A DNA stretch of 64,000 nucleotides from Actinomycetospora lutea (GTDB lineage Bacteria > Actinomycetota > Actinomycetes > Mycobacteriales > Pseudonocardiaceae). The position numbers were made by a program, and so were the translations under genes. Positions 1 to 8,274 of this stretch are shown here, in pieces. Within the stretch, counting starts at the first letter, position 1, and each line of letters starts with the position of its first letter. The stretch is from the NCBI RefSeq assembly GCF_028737205.1, contig NZ_JAQZAL010000011.1, positions 124,001-188,000 on the forward strand, in the 5' to 3' direction. Below the pieces are notes generated by a model. That model was given only the letters and a program-made list of their open reading frames with translations. It was not told the DNA's origin and did not search any database.

Positions 1-692
1 CGCGCCCGTCCGACGGCCGGATCGTGGAAGAACAGGAACGGCAGGGCGCCGAGCCGCAGGTGCTCCACCGCCCCCTCGGGCCCGGTCGTCCGCGCGGCAC
101 GGGCGCTGACGGTCGTGCCGGCCGCCCCGGGGGGTTCCGGCGCGGACCCGTCGTCGACCGCGACCCGCCGGCCGGTGGGCCCGCCGCGGTAGACGACCGC
201 GCGGCGCCCGGAGGACCGTTCCACGAAGAGGTGGAAGGCCTCCTCCCGGTCCTCCATGATCGCGACGGCCTCCGGCACCGAGGTGGGCACCGCCAGCACG
301 ACGTCGTGCCGGTCGATCGTGCCGTCCACGGCGGCGGGGTCCGGCGCGCCGGCGCGCCGGGGGTGCGCCCGGGCGTGGGCGTCGCCCACCTGGCGGCGCA
401 GCCGGTCGACGAGCAGGTCCACGGCCTCGCGGGGTGTCGCGGCCACGACGTGGGCGTGCAGGCGGCGACCGGCGAGGTCGACGTGGGCGATCGCCACCAC
501 CGGCCTCTCGCGGGCCGGGTCGTCGTGGCGCACGATGCGGACGCGGGCCGGTCCGACGGGGTGCACGCCGTGATCGAGGGCGTGCACCACCTTCTCCCGG
601 GCGTACTCGGCGAGGCCGGTGCCGATCATGCCGCGGAGCTCGACGACGGGCGGGGGGACGCGGGTGGCCGGCGGGCGGTGCGGCGAGGTCAT
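1..692 (-). CDS. hpf: Long-form ribosome hibernation promoting factor, RafH/Rv0079-like (3' end cut by window edge)
   Basis: Probable hibernation factor that binds and silences ribosomes. The N-terminal ~100 residues look like the S30AE/HPF fold. Residues ~125-170 match the HPF C-terminal dimerisation domain: PTSVPEAVAIMEDREEAFHL, then a VVYR motif. A second copy appears to begin near residue 215 (LGALPFLFFHDPAVGRA) just before the window ends. A duplicated C-terminal domain is a feature of the mycobacterial hypoxia factor RafH. The ATG at 690-692 overlaps the stop of the upstream DUF1876 gene (ATGA), so translation is probably coupled. At least 230 residues are visible and the true C-terminus lies outside. 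The HPF call rests on motif reading and the RafH subtype is inference. Confidence 0.75.
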   Translation of the reverse strand, partial: MTSPHRPPATRVPPPVVELRGMIGTGLAEYAREKVVHALDHGVHPVGPARVRIVRHDDPARERPVVAIAHVDLAGRRLHAHVVAATPREAVDLLVDRLRRQVGDAHARAHPRRAGAPDPAAVDGTIDRHDVVLAVPTSVPEAVAIMEDREEAFHLFVERSSGRRAVVYRGGPTGRRVAVDDGSAPEPPGAAGTTVSARAARTTGPEGAVEHLRLGALPFLFFHDPAVGRA

Positions 693-1051
693 GACGTCGA
701 CGCCGTGCCGCGCCCCGTGACCGGGGCCGGGTCCCCCGGCGGCCTCCCGCCGGCCGGGACCCCGCCGAGGGCGGGTCGTCCGTAGGCGTTCGCGAAGGCG
801 TCGTCGACGGCGTGGTCACCGAGACGGTGACCGAGCTCGACGAGCGCCCGCGCCGCGGCCATCTGCCGGCCGATGACCACCACGGAGGGGTGGTCGGGCC
901 AGCGCACGGCCCGCCCCTCGGCGGCGAGCACCTCCCCCGGCCCGAGGACGTCGTCGGGCCTGCTGTCGAGGACGGCGCGCGCCCAGGTCGCGCCGTCGTC
1001 CCCCGCCTCGTCCTCGAAGGTCACGGTGACCGTCCAGCTCCTCGTCGTCAT
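689..1051 (-). CDS. DUF1876 family protein, Rv1738-like
   Basis: A 120-residue protein. Its first ~85 residues follow the DUF1876 pattern: a W-x-V-x-V start, then GPGEVLAAEGRAVRWPDHPS, then an IG...AAARAL..LGHRL helix. The Mycobacterium tuberculosis member Rv1738 is a DosR-regulon protein whose fold resembles hibernation factors. Here the gene sits directly upstream of, and overlaps by ATGA, an HPF gene, which fits a shared role at the ribosome. The tail beyond residue 90 is Gly/Pro-rich and unlikely to be structured. A 14-bp DevR-like box lies 58 bp upstream. A divergent, partly degraded paralogue lies at 52253-52609. Confidence 0.8.
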   Translation of the reverse strand: MTTRSWTVTVTFEDEAGDDGATWARAVLDSRPDDVLGPGEVLAAEGRAVRWPDHPSVVVIGRQMAAARALVELGHRLGDHAVDDAFANAYGRPALGGVPAGGRPPGDPAPVTGRGTASTS

Positions 1052-1108
1052 GCCCCGACCGTGACTCCCTCGCGGCCGGGGCGGAGGGGGCTCCCGACCC
1101 CCGTGGCG

Positions 1109-1122
1109 GGGCCGGAGGTCCC
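1109..1122 (-). promoter_or_regulatory. DevR-like box upstream of DUF1876-hpf
   Basis: On the minus strand this reads GGGACCTCCGGCCC, an exact match to the GGGACNNNCGGCCC motif recurring through the window. It lies in the 85-bp gap between ppsA and the DUF1876 gene, correctly oriented to drive DUF1876-hpf. It shares the GGGAC half-site of the mycobacterial DevR box. The regulatory role is inferred. Confidence 0.6.
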
Positions 1123-1136
1123 CGCGACGCGATCGG

Positions 1137-3485
1137 TCACCGCGACCCGGACGGCGGGCCGAGCGCCGCGTCCAGCAGCACCCGCCGCTCGGCCCGGCCG
1201 ATGGCCGCGCGCACGGCGTCGACCGCGTGCGGGTCCACCGACACGGCGTCGATCCCCGCGCGGACCAGCAGCTCGGCGTACTGCGGGCGCCGGGTCGGCG
1301 CCTGGCCGCACAGCGACGAGGGCACGCCGTGGCGTCGCGCGGTCGCGATGATCCGCTCGATGGCGTCGACGACCGCGGCGTCGCCCTCGTCGTACACCTC
1401 GGCGCAGCGCTCGCTGTCGCGGTCGACCCCGAGCATCAGCTGGGTGAGGTCGTTGCTGCCGATCGAGACCCCGTCGATGCCGCAGCCGATGTACTCCGGC
1501 AGCCGGTGGACCACCGAGGGCACCTCGGCCGTCAGCCATCGCTGCAGCCCCCGCTGCCCGCCCAGCGGGCTCGCGTCCACCAGCTCGAGGCAGGCCTCGA
1601 GCTCCCAGCGGGTCCGGACGAACGGCAGCATCAGGTGCAGGTTCGGCGACCGCTCCCGGACCCGGGCCAGCGCACGCAGCTCGAGACCGAACACCTGGGG
1701 CTCGCGCAGGTACCGGTAGGCGCCACGGAAGCCGATCATCGGGTTGCTCTCGACCGGCTCGTGGAGCTCCCCCCCGGTCAGCCCCCGGAACTCGTTGCTG
1801 CGCAGATCGGTGGTCCGGTAGATCACCGGGCGGGGGGCGAAGGCCTTCGCGATGGTGGTCACCGCCGCGGCGACGCGGTCGACGAACCGCACCTGCTCCC
1901 CGCGGGCCACGACCTCGCGCGGGTGCACGCCGCCCAGCGCGGCGGTGAGCAGGAACTCCGCGCGCAGGAGACCCACGCCGTCGATGCCCGGTCGCGCCGC
2001 CACCCGCTCGGCCGCCTCGGGCAGCGCGAGGTTCACGTGGACCTCGGTGCCCAGCGCGGCGACCTCCGCCGGCGCGACCTGCGCCGGCGCCGCCGGCGTG
2101 GCGCGGATCGCGACCGGCGCCGCGGGCACGGTGGCGACCGCGGCGCCCGCAGGAGCGGTGGTCCGGTCACCGTCGAGCACCTCGCCGGTGCTGCCGTCGA
2201 CCGTGACCACGCGGCCGTCCGTGACGGTGGTGGTGGCCCGGCGCGTGCCGACCACGCAGGGCACCCCGAGCTCGCGGGCCGCGATCGCCGCGTGGCACGT
2301 CGCGCCCCCCGTGTCGGTGACGATCGCCGCGGCGCGGCGCAGTGTCGGCAGCCAGTCGGGGTTGGTCAGGGGGGCGACGAGCACCTCGCCGGGCTGCAGG
2401 GCGGCGCCCTGGTCGGGGGTGTGCAGGACGCGGACCGGGCCGGCCACCCGTCCCGGCGTCGCCGGGAGGCCGCGCAGCAGGACCGCGGCCGGACCACCCC
2501 CGCCGGGCCGCTCCTCGAGGGCCGTGGTGATCGGGCGGGCCTGGACCAGCCAGAGCTGCTCGCCGTCGTGCGCCCACTCGACGTCCTGCGGCCGGCCGTA
2601 GTGCTCCTCCACGCGCCGGGCCAGGGCGGCGACCTCGAGGATCCCGTCGAGGGACAGCACCGGTGCCGCGCCGCGCTCGGGATCGAGGGGCACGCGGACG
2701 TCCGCCCCGTCGGGGCCGCGGACGACCTCGTGGGTCTGCACCCCCACGCGCATCGACCGCAGGCGCAGGCCGTCGACGGCGACCTCGTAGGTGTCGGGCT
2801 CGACGGTGCCGCCCACCACCACCTCGCCCTGACCGAGGGCCGCCTCGATCAGCACGACGCCGCGCTCCCCGGTGCGCGGGTCGGCGGTGAACGCCACCCC
2901 GGCGCACCGGGCCGGCACCATCGTCTGCACGACCACGGCGATCGCGGGCTCGCCGGTGTACCCCCGGGCCGCGCGATAGGCCACGACCCGCTCGCCGAAG
3001 AGCGACGCCCAGCAGTCGACGATGCGGCGCACCAGCTCGTCGGCGGTGCGCACGGTGGTGAACGAGGCGTTCATGCCGGCGAACGAGGCCTGCGCGCCGT
3101 CCTCCCCCACCGCCGACGACCGGACCGCGACGACCGGACGCCCCAGTCCTTCCCAGGTGGCCCGGACGTGCTCCTCGAGGGCCGGCGGCATCCCCGCGGC
3201 ACGGACCTGGCCGGCGAGGGCGGCGCAGAGCTCCGCGAGGCGGTCGGGCGGGGCGGCCCGCGCCTCGTCGTGCCCGGCCGCGAGCGCCGCGCGGACCCCG
3301 GCGGCGTCCATCGCCGCCCGGTACGCCTCCGCCGGCAGCACGAACCCGTCGGGGACGGGGAACCCCGCGGCGATCAGCTCGCCGAGGTGGGCGGCCTTGC
3401 CCCCCACGTCGTCCGCGTCGGTCGCGCGGACGGCGGTCAGGGGCCGCACGGCACTCGCCGTCGGGCGCTCGGTGGTGGTGCTCAT
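1137..3485 (-). CDS. ppsA: Phosphoenolpyruvate synthase / pyruvate, water dikinase
   Basis: Makes PEP from pyruvate and ATP (AMP and phosphate released), the entry step of gluconeogenesis. The 782 residues contain the N-terminal ATP-grasp nucleotide domain (GGKAAHLGEL near residue 28), the central phospho-His swivel domain with TGGATCHAAIAARELGVPC, and a C-terminal PEP-binding barrel with SIGSNDLTQL and SLCGQAP. Length is normal for the family (~790). GGAGG sits 4 nt before the ATG. The start overlaps the stop of a 58-residue membrane peptide by ATGA. It is the last cistron of a four-gene unit starting at 4821, so it is probably induced from the box at 4858. In a dormancy setting it would recycle pyruvate when glycolytic flux stops, which is inference. 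Confidence 0.93.
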   Translation of the reverse strand: MSTTTERPTASAVRPLTAVRATDADDVGGKAAHLGELIAAGFPVPDGFVLPAEAYRAAMDAAGVRAALAAGHDEARAAPPDRLAELCAALAGQVRAAGMPPALEEHVRATWEGLGRPVVAVRSSAVGEDGAQASFAGMNASFTTVRTADELVRRIVDCWASLFGERVVAYRAARGYTGEPAIAVVVQTMVPARCAGVAFTADPRTGERGVVLIEAALGQGEVVVGGTVEPDTYEVAVDGLRLRSMRVGVQTHEVVRGPDGADVRVPLDPERGAAPVLSLDGILEVAALARRVEEHYGRPQDVEWAHDGEQLWLVQARPITTALEERPGGGGPAAVLLRGLPATPGRVAGPVRVLHTPDQGAALQPGEVLVAPLTNPDWLPTLRRAAAIVTDTGGATCHAAIAARELGVPCVVGTRRATTTVTDGRVVTVDGSTGEVLDGDRTTAPAGAAVATVPAAPVAIRATPAAPAQVAPAEVAALGTEVHVNLALPEAAERVAARPGIDGVGLLRAEFLLTAALGGVHPREVVARGEQVRFVDRVAAAVTTIAKAFAPRPVIYRTTDLRSNEFRGLTGGELHEPVESNPMIGFRGAYRYLREPQVFGLELRALARVRERSPNLHLMLPFVRTRWELEACLELVDASPLGGQRGLQRWLTAEVPSVVHRLPEYIGCGIDGVSIGSNDLTQLMLGVDRDSERCAEVYDEGDAAVVDAIERIIATARRHGVPSSLCGQAPTRRPQYAELLVRAGIDAVSVDPHAVDAVRAAIGRAERRVLLDAALGPPSGSR

Positions 3486-3658
3486 GGATCCTCCCGGCGG
3501 GACGGGACGGGCAGGGGGTGCCCCGGCTCGCGTCGAGGCCCACGGCCGCCGGGAGGACCGTCACCGCGGGTGACCCGGCGGTCGAGGGCGTCGAGCAGGA
3601 GCAGCAGGGCCATCAACGACACGGGGAGCCCCACCGGGACCCAGAGCCAGGCGATCAC
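3482..3658 (-). CDS. Small single-pass membrane protein coupled to ppsA
   Basis: A 58-residue protein starting with GTG at 3658, overlapping the upstream STAS gene (GTGA), and ending in an ATGA overlap with ppsA. Residues 2-25 (IAWLWVPVGLPVSLMALLLL and on) form one hydrophobic helix. The rest is Arg/Pro/Gly-rich and positively charged, so probably cytoplasmic. Overlaps at both ends strongly suggest it is translated. I recognise no family. Function unknown; it could anchor a neighbour to the membrane or simply mediate coupling. Confidence 0.6.
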   Translation of the reverse strand: MIAWLWVPVGLPVSLMALLLLLDALDRRVTRGDGPPGGRGPRREPGHPLPVPSRREDP

Positions 3659-4470
3659 GACTCGTCGCTCGGTGACGCCGGTCGTGTCCCGCGGACCGTG
3701 CCGGTCGCCCCGGCCGCACCGATCGGGACCCCGTCCTCGCCCGCCCAGTCGACGGCGGCGTCGAGGTCGTCGTGGGGGAAGTGCCGGACCTGGGGGTGCA
3801 GGGCGGCGTCGGCCAGGGTCGCCCCGGCGGCCGGGAGGACGCCGTCGATGGCGAGCGCGAGGCGCCGGATGCGGTGCTGGTGGCCCGCCACGAACCCGAG
3901 GTGGTGCCACAGAGCCGGGAGGTTCGCCCACCCCGGGATGCCCGGAGCGTGCACGACCAGCCCCCGGAGCTCGCGGGCGGTCCGCAGCTCCTCCTCCACC
4001 GCGGCCGTGAGGGCGTCGATGTCGTCGGTCCGCAGGGCGCGGTCGGCCTCCACCACCACGACGCCGCGCCCCAGGTCGGTGCGCGTCCGGATGCGCGGCC
4101 CCTCGTGGACCGCGAGGAGCCACGCGACGGCGTCGTCCCGCTCGGCGGTCGTGAACACCCGGAGGGGGTACGGCGTGGTCCACGCGGCGAGCCGGCAGGC
4201 CGTCCGCATCCACGCCAGGTCGGTCACCACCGCGAACGCGGCGAAGCGCCGGAGAGCGCGCAGACCGAGCCGCAGGTCCTCCCAGAGCGCGGCCGGGGTG
4301 ACGCCGGTGTAGTCGTCCTCGATCCGGCAGAGGACGCGCATCGTCCGGTCGGTGCGCTCGGCCTCCTGCAGGAGGGGCAGGACGACGGCGTCGTACTCGT
4401 CCCGGGTCAGCACGCCCCCCGCGCGGACGCCGTCGATCTCGGGCGGCAGGTCGGTCAGCTCCTCGATCAC
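3655..4470 (-). CDS. Tandem SpoIIAA/STAS-like (DUF3478-type) protein
   Basis: A 271-residue protein built of two related halves. Residues ~10-110 carry the pattern GVLTRDEYDAVVLPLLQEA, then VLCRIEDDYTGVTP, FAVVTDLAWMR and PLRVF. Residues ~125-245 carry GVVVVEADRALRTDDIDAL, then GLVVHAPGIPGW and RIRRLALAIDG. This matches the SpoIIAA-like fold, a lipid- or nucleotide-binding STAS relative. The same two-domain design recurs at 10114-10869, and a one-domain version at 29413-29856. It lies 12 nt downstream of the 112-residue membrane protein and overlaps the small gene after it. Biochemical role unknown; all three copies sit close to DevR-like boxes. Confidence 0.75.
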   Translation of the reverse strand: MIEELTDLPPEIDGVRAGGVLTRDEYDAVVLPLLQEAERTDRTMRVLCRIEDDYTGVTPAALWEDLRLGLRALRRFAAFAVVTDLAWMRTACRLAAWTTPYPLRVFTTAERDDAVAWLLAVHEGPRIRTRTDLGRGVVVVEADRALRTDDIDALTAAVEEELRTARELRGLVVHAPGIPGWANLPALWHHLGFVAGHQHRIRRLALAIDGVLPAAGATLADAALHPQVRHFPHDDLDAAVDWAGEDGVPIGAAGATGTVRGTRPASPSDES

Positions 4471-4482
4471 GATACCTCGCCG

Positions 4483-4821
4483 TCACCCTCGATCCGGCGT
4501 CGCCACCGGGTGGTGCGGCCCGCTGGGCCGCGGCTCCCAGTGTCGGAAGGCGGCGTACCCGCACCCCGCCGCGACCGCGACCGGCCAGCTCACGAGACCG
4601 GTGACCGCGAGCGCGGTGATCCCGAGGTAGATCGGGACCGGGTCCGCGGGCAGGCGGTCCCGGATCTGGTCGACCGCCGCCGCGCCCCGCCGCAGTCCCC
4701 GGTCGAGGACGTCGGCCACCCGGTCGCCGTCCCGGCTCCCGGGGGTCGGGTCGGTCGGGGCGCTCTCCGGGAGGTCCTCCGGCGCGGCCGGGGTGGTCGC
4801 GGAGTCCTGTGCTGTCGTCAT
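4483..4821 (-). CDS. Small predicted membrane protein, first gene of the ppsA unit
   Basis: A 112-residue protein. The N-terminal ~30 residues are Pro/Thr/Asp-rich and disordered. A charged helix follows (DRVADVLDRGLRRGAAAVDQ). Residues ~65-90 form a hydrophobic stretch (ITALAVTGLVSWPVAVAAGC), likely one long or two short membrane helices. The C-terminus is short and polar. The ATG at 4821 is the first good start after a promoter gap carrying a perfect 14-bp box. No family recognised. It leads the run membrane protein / STAS / small TM protein / ppsA on one strand with gaps of 12 nt or overlaps. Confidence 0.65.
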   Translation of the reverse strand: MTTAQDSATTPAAPEDLPESAPTDPTPGSRDGDRVADVLDRGLRRGAAAVDQIRDRLPADPVPIYLGITALAVTGLVSWPVAVAAGCGYAAFRHWEPRPSGPHHPVATPDRG

Positions 4822-4857
4822 ACCGGCGATGCTCGGGCGCGGCCACCGGCCCGACGA

Positions 4858-4871
4858 GGGCCGATGGTCCC
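4858..4871 (-). promoter_or_regulatory. DevR-like box of the ppsA operon
   Basis: On the minus strand: GGGACCATCGGCCC, an exact match to GGGACNNNCGGCCC, 37 bp before the ATG at 4821 of the four-gene ppsA unit and outside any gene. Confidence 0.6.
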
Positions 4872-4916
4872 GCCGTTCCCGGCGGAGGGCCGTCGGCTCG
4901 CACCGGGCCGGCCCCC

Positions 4917-5960
4917 TCACCGACGAGGCGCCGACGAGCGGCGTCGTCCGGCCGGGCTCCGGAGGACCGGCTCGAGCTCCCGGATCTCGGCCTCCGTCGC
5001 CTCGCGGAAGGGCGAGGCTCCCTCGGGAGGGGCGACGGCGGAGCCGACGAGCCCCCGCGTGGTCCACCAGCTGGCCCCGATCGAGACCGCGAGGATCACC
5101 GTGATGACGGCCAGGGAGATCGGGGTCGGGATGTAGGCCACGTCGACCTTGAGGGCCATCTTGATGCCCACCCACACCAGCACGAGGGCGAGCCCGAGCT
5201 TGAGGTAGACGAAGCGGTGGACCAGGTCGGCCAGCAGGAAGTACATCGCGCGCAGCCCGAGCAGGGCGAAGGCGTTGGCCGTGAAGACGAGGAACGGCTC
5301 GTCGGTGACCGCGAAGATGGCCGGGATCGAGTCGACGGCGAACACGACGTCGGTCGCCTCGACGAGCACGAGCACGGCGAGCAGCGGCGTGGCGAGCAGG
5401 ACGCCTCCGCGACGGATGAGCAGGCGCTGTCCGTGGTAGGCGTCGGTCATCGGGACGAGCCGGCGGAACAGGCGCAGGACCCGGGACCGCGACGGGTCGA
5501 CGTGCGTGTCGCGCTGCAGCGCCATGCGCACGCCGGTGACGACGAGGAACGCCGCGAACAGGTAGAGCACCCACGAGAAGTTCGCGATCAGCACCGCCCC
5601 GCCGGCGATGAACACCCCGCGCAGGACGAGGGCGCCGACGACACCGAGGAACAGCACGCGGTGCTGGTAGGCGCGGGGCACCCCGAAGAAGCTGAAGATG
5701 ACCGCCCACACGAAGACGTTGTCGACCGCCAGCGACTTCTCGATCAGGTAGCCCGCGAAGTACTGCTGGCCGAACTCGGCGCCCCAGACCCACCACACGA
5801 GGACGCCGAAGCCGACCCCGAGCGCGACCCACACCGTCGACCAGGCCGCCGCCTCGCGCACCCCGACGGCGTGGGCGCGCCGGTGCGCGACCAGGTCGAC
5901 CACGAGCATCACGATGATGCCGGCGAGCACCGCCGGCCACACCCACGTCGGAACGTCCAC
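4917..5960 (-). CDS. TerC/Alx family integral membrane protein
   Basis: A 347-residue polytopic membrane protein. Family marks are the GYLIEKSLAVDNVFVWAVIF segment and the VEATDVVFAVDSIPAIFAVT segment, whose acidic residues are thought to handle Mn2+ or other divalent ions. About eight or nine hydrophobic helices are visible. The GTG start at 5960 is chosen because GGAGG lies 5 nt upstream; the frame extends further but that part is Arg-rich and unconvincing. TerC proteins are linked to metal loading of exported proteins and tellurite resistance. No 14-bp box was seen in its 187-bp upstream gap, so it may not share the dormancy control. Confidence 0.88.
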   Translation of the reverse strand: MDVPTWVWPAVLAGIIVMLVVDLVAHRRAHAVGVREAAAWSTVWVALGVGFGVLVWWVWGAEFGQQYFAGYLIEKSLAVDNVFVWAVIFSFFGVPRAYQHRVLFLGVVGALVLRGVFIAGGAVLIANFSWVLYLFAAFLVVTGVRMALQRDTHVDPSRSRVLRLFRRLVPMTDAYHGQRLLIRRGGVLLATPLLAVLVLVEATDVVFAVDSIPAIFAVTDEPFLVFTANAFALLGLRAMYFLLADLVHRFVYLKLGLALVLVWVGIKMALKVDVAYIPTPISLAVITVILAVSIGASWWTTRGLVGSAVAPPEGASPFREATEAEIRELEPVLRSPAGRRRSSAPRR

Positions 5961-6147
5961 GGAAGCCTCCAAGTGATCACCACTCGGAGGTCTCTCCCGG
6001 CCCCGACTCCGAGGCCCGCCCCGCCGGGACCGGCACGCGGGCCGTGTCCGTGGTGACGACGAGGACGCGGGGGATACTCCCCTCCACCGACGCCACGAGT
6101 GAAGCACATTTCGTGTATTCCGACAACACCCATCCGCGCCCCCGCGG

Positions 6148-6462
6148 TCAGAGCGGCGCGAACACGCGGAGCAGCTCCCCGATGGCGTGCTCACGCTCGG
6201 CCGGGTGACGCAACGGGATCGTGGGGTCCACCTCGTAGCGGTTGCGCCGGCCGACCCGGACCCGGCGCACGTAACCCGCGCTCTCGAGGTCCGCGACGAT
6301 CGACTGGACCGACCGCTCGGTGATCCCCACCAGCAGCGCGACGTCCCGCAGTCGGATCCCGGGATCGCGGGCCAGCGCGACCATGACGTGCCCGTGGTTG
6401 GTCAGGAAGGTCCAGCCCTGGGGCTGCTCGGGTCCACCCCGCGCCGGCTCGTCCGGATTCAC
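6148..6462 (-). CDS. Small winged-helix transcriptional regulator (MarR/ArsR-like)
   Basis: A 104-residue protein. A helix-turn-helix is evident: IRLRDVALLVGITERSVQSI, followed by a recognition-wing segment LESAGYVRRVRVGRRNRYEV. The pattern NHGHVMVALARDP is typical of small actinobacterial one-domain winged-helix regulators. There are no Cys residues, so metal or thiol sensing through cysteine is unlikely. It is 43 bp downstream of the avidin-like gene on the same strand and may be co-transcribed with it. Target and ligand unknown. Confidence 0.75.
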   Translation of the reverse strand: MNPDEPARGGPEQPQGWTFLTNHGHVMVALARDPGIRLRDVALLVGITERSVQSIVADLESAGYVRRVRVGRRNRYEVDPTIPLRHPAEREHAIGELLRVFAPL

Positions 6463-6505
6463 GAGTCCAATCTCGCACGTCCGGACGACGCGGCGGACGG
6501 ACCCG

Positions 6506-6913
6506 TCACGTCGACGAGGCGGCGTCGGCCGAGGCGCTCCCCTCGTGCCGGGCCCGCGCGTCCAGGCGGACGAACAGGTCCTGCCCCACCCGCGTGGAGC
6601 ACCAGCCGGTGTGCTCCGCGCCCTCGGCGGTGAGCAGCCACGTCGCGTGCAGCAGGTCGGCGTCCGGGTCGTAGCGGCCGCACCACGTCGTGACCGAGTG
6701 GGCGTTCCCGAGCTCGTTGTTCCACACCACCGTCCACCCCACGGCCGCGTGCGCGTCCTCCGGAGGCGCAGGGTCGAATCGCCCGGCCAGCCGGTAACAG
6801 CCGGCGGCGCGGCCGACGTGCGACTCGTAGGTGCCGGTGAGCAGTCCGTCGGGCGACGCGATCAGGGTCATCGTCGCGCCGAGCTCGTTGCGCCAGGTGC
6901 CTTCCGGTCCCAT
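6506..6913 (-). CDS. Avidin/streptavidin-family protein, no signal peptide
   Basis: A 135-residue protein that aligns by eye with the whole core of streptavidin: GTWRNELGAT, LLTGTYES, GWTVVWNNELGNAHSVTTW, TWLLT and GWCSTRVGQD. Biotin-site equivalents kept are N9 (streptavidin N23), Y29 (Y43), S31 (S45), W64 (W79), S73 (S88), T75 (T90), W77 (W92), W92 (W108), W104 (W120) and D112 (D128). Two differ: S27 becomes A13 and N49 becomes R35. Streptavidin itself is secreted, but here there is no leader. The ATG at 6913 follows a clear AGGAG and starts within the first strand, so the product should be cytoplasmic. Three cysteines (39, 78, 105) are unusual for the family. It lies 17 bp after the Rv0571c-like gene, probably in its operon. 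Biotin binding is inferred. Confidence 0.85.
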   Translation of the reverse strand: MGPEGTWRNELGATMTLIASPDGLLTGTYESHVGRAAGCYRLAGRFDPAPPEDAHAAVGWTVVWNNELGNAHSVTTWCGRYDPDADLLHATWLLTAEGAEHTGWCSTRVGQDLFVRLDARARHEGSASADAASST

Positions 6914-6930
6914 GAGCTCCTCCTCTCCGG

Positions 6931-8274
6931 TCAGGACCCGACGCGGACGGCGGCCCGTGGGGCGGCGTCGTCGAGCGGTGCGGTCGCCCGCGGCAGGTGG
7001 CGGGCGAACCAGTCGCACGCCAGCTCGGCCGCCCGCGTCCGCGCCCCGTGCTCCCCGTCGATCGCGCCGGTGTCCATCACCACCAGGAGCCGGCTGGTCG
7101 TCGGCAACGTCTGCCGTGCGCGGCGGTTGAGCTCGACCAGCACCGGGTCCCGGTCGCCGACGACCAGCAGGACGGGTGCCGTGATCCGTGGGAGTTCCCG
7201 TGCCGCCAGGTCGGGCCGACCGTTGGCGGACACCACGGCGGCGACGTCGACGTGGGCGGCCACGGCGAGCGCCGCCGCGGCCGCGGTGCGCTCCGCGAGC
7301 AGGCCGATCAGCAGTCCGCGGCAGGCCGGGCGGCGACGGACGTCGGCGACGACCGCGGCGAGGCGGGTCGCGAGCGTCCCGGTGTCGAAGACGCGCTCGC
7401 GCACGATCTCCTCGCGGGGGGTCAGGAGGTCGACGACGAGCGTCGCCAGGCCGGCGGCGCGGAGACACCGTGCCGTCTCCCGGTGCCGGGGGTCGAAGCG
7501 GCTGCTCCCGCTCGCGTGGGCGAAAACGATCAGTCCGGTCGCCTCGACCGGCACCACGAGGTGGCCCGCGACGCTGGCCCGCTCGACCCGGATGTCGACG
7601 TGGGCCACCGGCTCGCCGTCGATCGGCCGCGTGGCGCGGACCGGCGCCCGCGAGCGCAGGACGGCGACGACCTCCTCGTCGTCGACGGGCGGGTGGACCG
7701 CGTATGCCTCGCCGACGGCGCGGCGCTCGCGGGTGACCTCGAGCGTGACGACCTCGTCGGCCACCTCCCGCAGTGCGGGCAGCGCATCCCGCGGACAGAC
7801 CGGGAGCGCCAGCACGATCCGTGACGCGCCGCGGGCACGGGCCGTCAGGCACGCCGCCCGGGCACTGCTGCCGGTGACCGCGCCGTCGTCCACGACCACG
7901 GCGGTCCGGCCCGCCAGCGGCTCCCGCGGCCGCACCGACCGGTAGCGCTCCACGATCCGTGTCACGGCCTCCCGTTCGCGGCGCTCGACCTCGGCCAGCT
8001 CCGCCTCGGTCGTGCCCACGGTGCACGCCAGGTCGTCGTCGACCACCCGGGCCCCGTGCTCGCCGACCGCCCCCAGGGCCGCGCCGGGCTGGAAGGGCAT
8101 GCCCAGCCTGCGGGTCACGACCACGTCCAGCGCGGCGTCGAGGGCCCGCGCCACGACGGCGGCGACGGGGACGCCGCTGCGCGCCACCCCGAGCACCACC
8201 AGGTCCCCACCCGCCTGCTCCCGCAGACGGTCGGCGAGCCGCCGCCCGGCGTCCTCGCGATCGTCGAAGATCAT
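6931..8274 (-). CDS. Phosphoribosyltransferase-alpha/beta hydrolase fusion, Rv0571c-like
   Basis: A 447-residue two-domain protein. Residues ~1-215 are a type I phosphoribosyltransferase fold: [20 protein letters not shown], and the PRPP loop [18 protein letters not shown]. Residues ~225-430 resemble a dienelactone-hydrolase-type alpha/beta hydrolase ([31 protein letters not shown]). Where the nucleophile elbow is expected ([15 protein letters not shown]) no clear G-x-S/C-x-G is present, so the hydrolase half may be inactive. M. tuberculosis Rv0571c, a DosR-regulon gene, has the same domain order and size (443 residues). The ATG at 8274 follows GGAGG. The gap to the divergent slipin gene carries two imperfect boxes. 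Substrate unknown. Confidence 0.82.
   Translation of the reverse strand: MIFDDREDAGRRLADRLREQAGGDLVVLGVARSGVPVAAVVARALDAALDVVVTRRLGMPFQPGAALGAVGEHGARVVDDDLACTVGTTEAELAEVERREREAVTRIVERYRSVRPREPLAGRTAVVVDDGAVTGSSARAACLTARARGASRIVLALPVCPRDALPALREVADEVVTLEVTRERRAVGEAYAVHPPVDDEEVVAVLRSRAPVRATRPIDGEPVAHVDIRVERASVAGHLVVPVEATGLIVFAHASGSSRFDPRHRETARCLRAAGLATLVVDLLTPREEIVRERVFDTGTLATRLAAVVADVRRRPACRGLLIGLLAERTAAAAALAVAAHVDVAAVVSANGRPDLAARELPRITAPVLLVVGDRDPVLVELNRRARQTLPTTSRLLVVMDTGAIDGEHGARTRAAELACDWFARHLPRATAPLDDAAPRAAVRVGS

Noticed and set aside
24-785. A 253-residue plus-strand open frame at the left edge
   Set aside because: It is the mirror of the HPF and DUF1876 genes; its product is Gly/Arg/His-rich with no domain, while the minus strand shows clear HPF motifs.
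1227-4010. A 927-residue plus-strand open frame
   Set aside because: Antisense shadow of ppsA, whose family motifs are unambiguous on the minus strand.
5961-6147. Possible manganese riboswitch before the TerC-family gene
   Set aside because: Such riboswitches precede some TerC genes, but I could not fold or recognise the conserved core in this 187-bp gap.
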